Of a stretch of DNA of 64,000 nucleotides, positions 62,311-64,000 are shown in pieces. This DNA is from Streptomyces sp. ERV7. Its GTDB lineage: Bacteria > Actinomycetota > Actinomycetes > Streptomycetales > Streptomycetaceae. Both the position numbers and the translations under genes were made by a program. The stretch covers positions 682,001-746,000 of the forward strand of contig NZ_LYOY01000001.1 in assembly GCF_001653515.1 (NCBI RefSeq). Direction: 5' to 3'. Position 1 is the stretch's first letter. The number at the start of each line of letters is the position of its first letter. A model generated the notes under the pieces. It was given only the letters and a program-made list of their open reading frames with translations. It did not search any database and was not told the origin of the DNA.

Positions 62311-62537
62311 CCTCCCCCTCTGTCATCTCAACCTGAGAGTTTCACCGGGCCGCGTGGGGGCGTCCCGGCTTTCACCGTCGGTGAGGAAGGGGTGCGCGCA
62401 CAGGCGTATGCCCGCACGTCCCCCGTCCTGCTTTCCAGAGTGACCTCGTCCGCGCGGTACGTGGGCCTGAGAGATTCCGGGGAGGATTTGCTCCTTCGGC
62501 GCCTCCGGACATCTTTCCGAAGGACTCTCCCGCACGG
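62311..62537 (-). promoter_or_regulatory. Tandem glycine riboswitch upstream of gcvP
   Basis: Read on the minus strand, the first aptamer shows GCGGGAGAGTCC, GCGCCGAAGGAGCAAATCC and ATCTCTCAGGCCCACGTACCGC and GGACGAG...CTCTGGAAAG. The second shows CACCGACGGTGAAAGCCGG, GGTGAAACTCTCAGG and GATGACAGAGGGGGAGG. These are the conserved cores of type I glycine aptamers in tandem. It ends about 60 bases before the gcvP start and should turn expression on when glycine is high. Confidence 0.92.
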
Positions 62538-62653
62538 GGTCAGCAGCCATCGCCAGAGTACCAGCGCGTTCCGGCCCTGATCCTTCGAGTGGCCGACGCC
62601 CGCGTTGTGCACTTTCGTAGTCTTACGAGCAGTTGCGACCAGTTGGAGGGACC

Positions 62654-63034
62654 GTGCAGACCGATATCGATCCGCGCAGCCTGATCGGCCGCAAGGCGTT
62701 CGACCGCAACGGCAACAAGATCGGCACGGTGGACGAGGTCTACCTCGACGACGCCACCGGAGTGCCCGAGTGGGCCGCCGTACGCACCGGCCTGTTCAGC
62801 CGGGACGCCTTTGTCCCGCTGGAACCCAGCAGCCTCGTCGACGAGGCCCTGCACATCCCCTACGACCGGGCGCTGATCAAGGACGCTCCCGACTTCGGCG
62901 TCGGCCGCCACCTCTCCCCCGAACAGGAGCTGCAGCTCTACCACCACTACGGTCTGGACATCGCCGCCCCCGATCCGCCGCCCGGCCCCGACCGGGACTT
63001 CGGACGGCTCGCGGGCGAGGAGGACGACACCTGA
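62654..63034 (+). CDS. PRC-barrel domain protein
   Basis: A 126-residue protein with a PRC-barrel (LIGRKAFDRNGNKIGTVDEVYLDD near residues 10-35, AAVRTGLFSRDAFVPLE) and a short C-terminal extension (HLSPEQELQLYHHYGLD). It is a common Streptomyces type of unknown role, sometimes stress-related. The GTG at 62654 follows GGAGGGACC. Its 3' half is antisense to the run-on end of dinB. Confidence 0.88.
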   Translation: MQTDIDPRSLIGRKAFDRNGNKIGTVDEVYLDDATGVPEWAAVRTGLFSRDAFVPLEPSSLVDEALHIPYDRALIKDAPDFGVGRHLSPEQELQLYHHYGLDIAAPDPPPGPDRDFGRLAGEEDDT

Positions 63035-64000
63035 TCCCCCGCGCCCCCCTCTCGAAGCGGACGGTCACCCGCCCGACCCCGCTGCCCTGCACCCAGCCGG
63101 GGCCGAACTCGCGGTGGTGGACGTCGTGCCCGGCCGTCCAGCGCCGCTCGGCCGGGTCCACTGCCTCCGGCTGCTCGGGGGCGGCCGGACCCTCCTCGTC
63201 CTCGGCGGCCGCCTCCTCGACCGTGCCCCGCTCACCGGCCGCCTGGGCGAAGAGGTCCTCCTGAGTGAAGTCGGCCAGGCCGCTGACCCCGACCCCGAGC
63301 AGGCGCACACCCCCCGTGGTGTCCACCGAGTCGAGCAGCCGGCCGGCCGCCTCGCGCACCACCGCGGGGTCGTCCGTGGGCCCTCTGAGCGTCTCCGACC
63401 GGGTCAGCGTCGAGAAGTCGAACCGGCGGACCTTCAGGACGATCGTGCGGCCCGAGTGCCCGGACTCCCGCAGGCGCCGCACACACCGGTCGGCGAGCCG
63501 GGCCACCTCGTTCATCACCCGCACCCGGTCGTGCAGGTCCACGTCGAAGGTGTCCTCGACCGACACCGACTTGGTGTCCCGCTCGGCCACCACCGGCCGG
63601 TCGTCGAGCCCGAGCGCCATCCGGTGCAACGAGGCCCCGTGCGCCTTGCCCAGGAGCCGTACGAGCTCGTCCTCGCCCGCCTCGGCGAGATCCGCGACCG
63701 TGGTCATCCCGGCCCTGCGCAGATGCTCCCCGGTCGCGGGCCCCACGCCGGGCAGCGTCCTGACCGGCATCGGGGCGAGCAGTTCCCGCTCGGTACCGGG
63801 CTCGATGAGCACCAGCCCGTCCGGCTTCGCCTCCTCCGAGGCGATCTTCGCCAGCATCTTGGACCCGGCGAGCCCCACCGACCCGGTCAGACCCGTCACC
63901 GCCAGGATGTCCGTACGCAGCCGCTGACCGGCCTCACGGGCCGACTGAGCGTCCCACGCGACTCCCCCGGCCTCCAGGTCCACGAAGGCCTCGTCGAGGC
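62877..64000 (-). CDS. dinB: DNA polymerase IV (Y-family), 5' end outside window, abnormal 3' end
   Basis: Translesion polymerase. At the window edge the frame reads LDEAFVDLE (the catalytic S/D-D-E-A-F motif), followed by VGLAGSKMLAKIASEEAKPDG, the HhH segment PVRTLPGVGPAT and the little-finger domain up to about ADFTQEDLF. A C-terminal region with HREFGPGWVQGSGVGRVTVRFE is usual in Streptomyces and should continue for about 40-50 residues. Here homology ends at VRFE (base about 63055) and the frame runs antisense through the PRC-barrel gene to 62877. The polymerase core is intact, so it may still work; the tail near the beta-clamp motif is doubtful. Confidence 0.9.
   Translation of the reverse strand, partial: LDEAFVDLEAGGVAWDAQSAREAGQRLRTDILAVTGLTGSVGLAGSKMLAKIASEEAKPDGLVLIEPGTERELLAPMPVRTLPGVGPATGEHLRRAGMTTVADLAEAGEDELVRLLGKAHGASLHRMALGLDDRPVVAERDTKSVSVEDTFDVDLHDRVRVMNEVARLADRCVRRLRESGHSGRTIVLKVRRFDFSTLTRSETLRGPTDDPAVVREAAGRLLDSVDTTGGVRLLGVGVSGLADFTQEDLFAQAAGERGTVEEAAAEDEEGPAAPEQPEAVDPAERRWTAGHDVHHREFGPGWVQGSGVGRVTVRFERGARGIRCRPPRPRAVRSPGRGRAADRGRRCPDRSGGRAAAPVRGRGGGRRRSRERP

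Overview
The window is very GC-rich (third codon positions almost all G or C), uses many GTG starts, and carries gene families typical of Streptomyces: an ECF41/SigJ-like sigma factor, HutC-type GntR and MocR regulators, a Tat-exported PhoD phosphatase, DUF5999 and DUF885 proteins, and an FxSxx-COOH peptide system. It reads as chromosomal DNA of Streptomyces or a very close relative. I see no tRNA, rRNA, phage, insertion sequence, CRISPR array, PKS or NRPS.

Layout. 1-6.8 kb: the end of a ROK-family gene, a DasR-like GntR regulator with a dre-like operator over its promoter, a SigJ-like sigma factor beside an alpha/beta hydrolase, and a MocR regulator divergent from an EamA transporter. 6.4-18.3 kb: housekeeping and stress genes, including a VOC protein, phoD behind a PHO box, an ACT-GNAT acetyltransferase, a cystathionine gamma-synthase-like enzyme divergent from an Lrp regulator, a DUF885 hydrolase, a rhodanese divergent from a second Lrp regulator, sbcD with a broken sbcC, and yigZ. 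18.7-25.1 kb: one tightly coupled plus-strand operon that looks like a small uncharacterised biosynthetic locus (P-loop kinase, GH3 fragment joined to a methyltransferase, FAD monooxygenase, LysR-type effector domain without HTH, alpha/beta hydrolase, second methyltransferase). 26.3-34.3 kb: a complete FxSxx-COOH system (fxsA precursor ending FQSAL, radical SAM/SPASM-HExxH FxsB, TIR protein FxsC, ATPase-TIR-NB-ARC-TPR protein FxsT). 34.5-47.5 kb: an XRE-cupin regulator and its EamA transporter, a crotonase-acyltransferase chimera, lnt, a Gfo/Idh oxidoreductase, ung and a TPR gene that each carry a mycobacterial-type DNA-damage (RecA-NDp/PafBC) promoter, a peptide-binding lipoprotein, two short-chain dehydrogenases, and a DUF3037-HipA kinase pair. 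47.6-64 kb: an S9 peptidase, a truncated MocR divergent from a PNPOx-like protein, two EamA transporters, PadR, phzF and CPBP genes, gcvP under a tandem glycine riboswitch, a PRC-barrel protein, and dinB running off the end.

The oddest window-wide property is the number of genes that look cut and rejoined. sbcC lacks its coiled-coil middle. GH3 is fused to a methyltransferase and a crotonase to a hexapeptide acyltransferase. A MocR gene and its convergent neighbour are both cut, a lipoprotein and a membrane-anchored protein are truncated, dinB has lost its tail, and a monooxygenase has a frameshift in a C run. Each break lies in very GC-rich DNA. Either this strain has many small deletions or the assembly collapsed GC-rich stretches. 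This should be settled before any of these fusions is interpreted biologically.

Regulatory signals that fit their genes are the dre-like site, the PHO box, two RecA-NDp promoters, the palindromes between divergent regulator/target pairs, and the glycine riboswitch.
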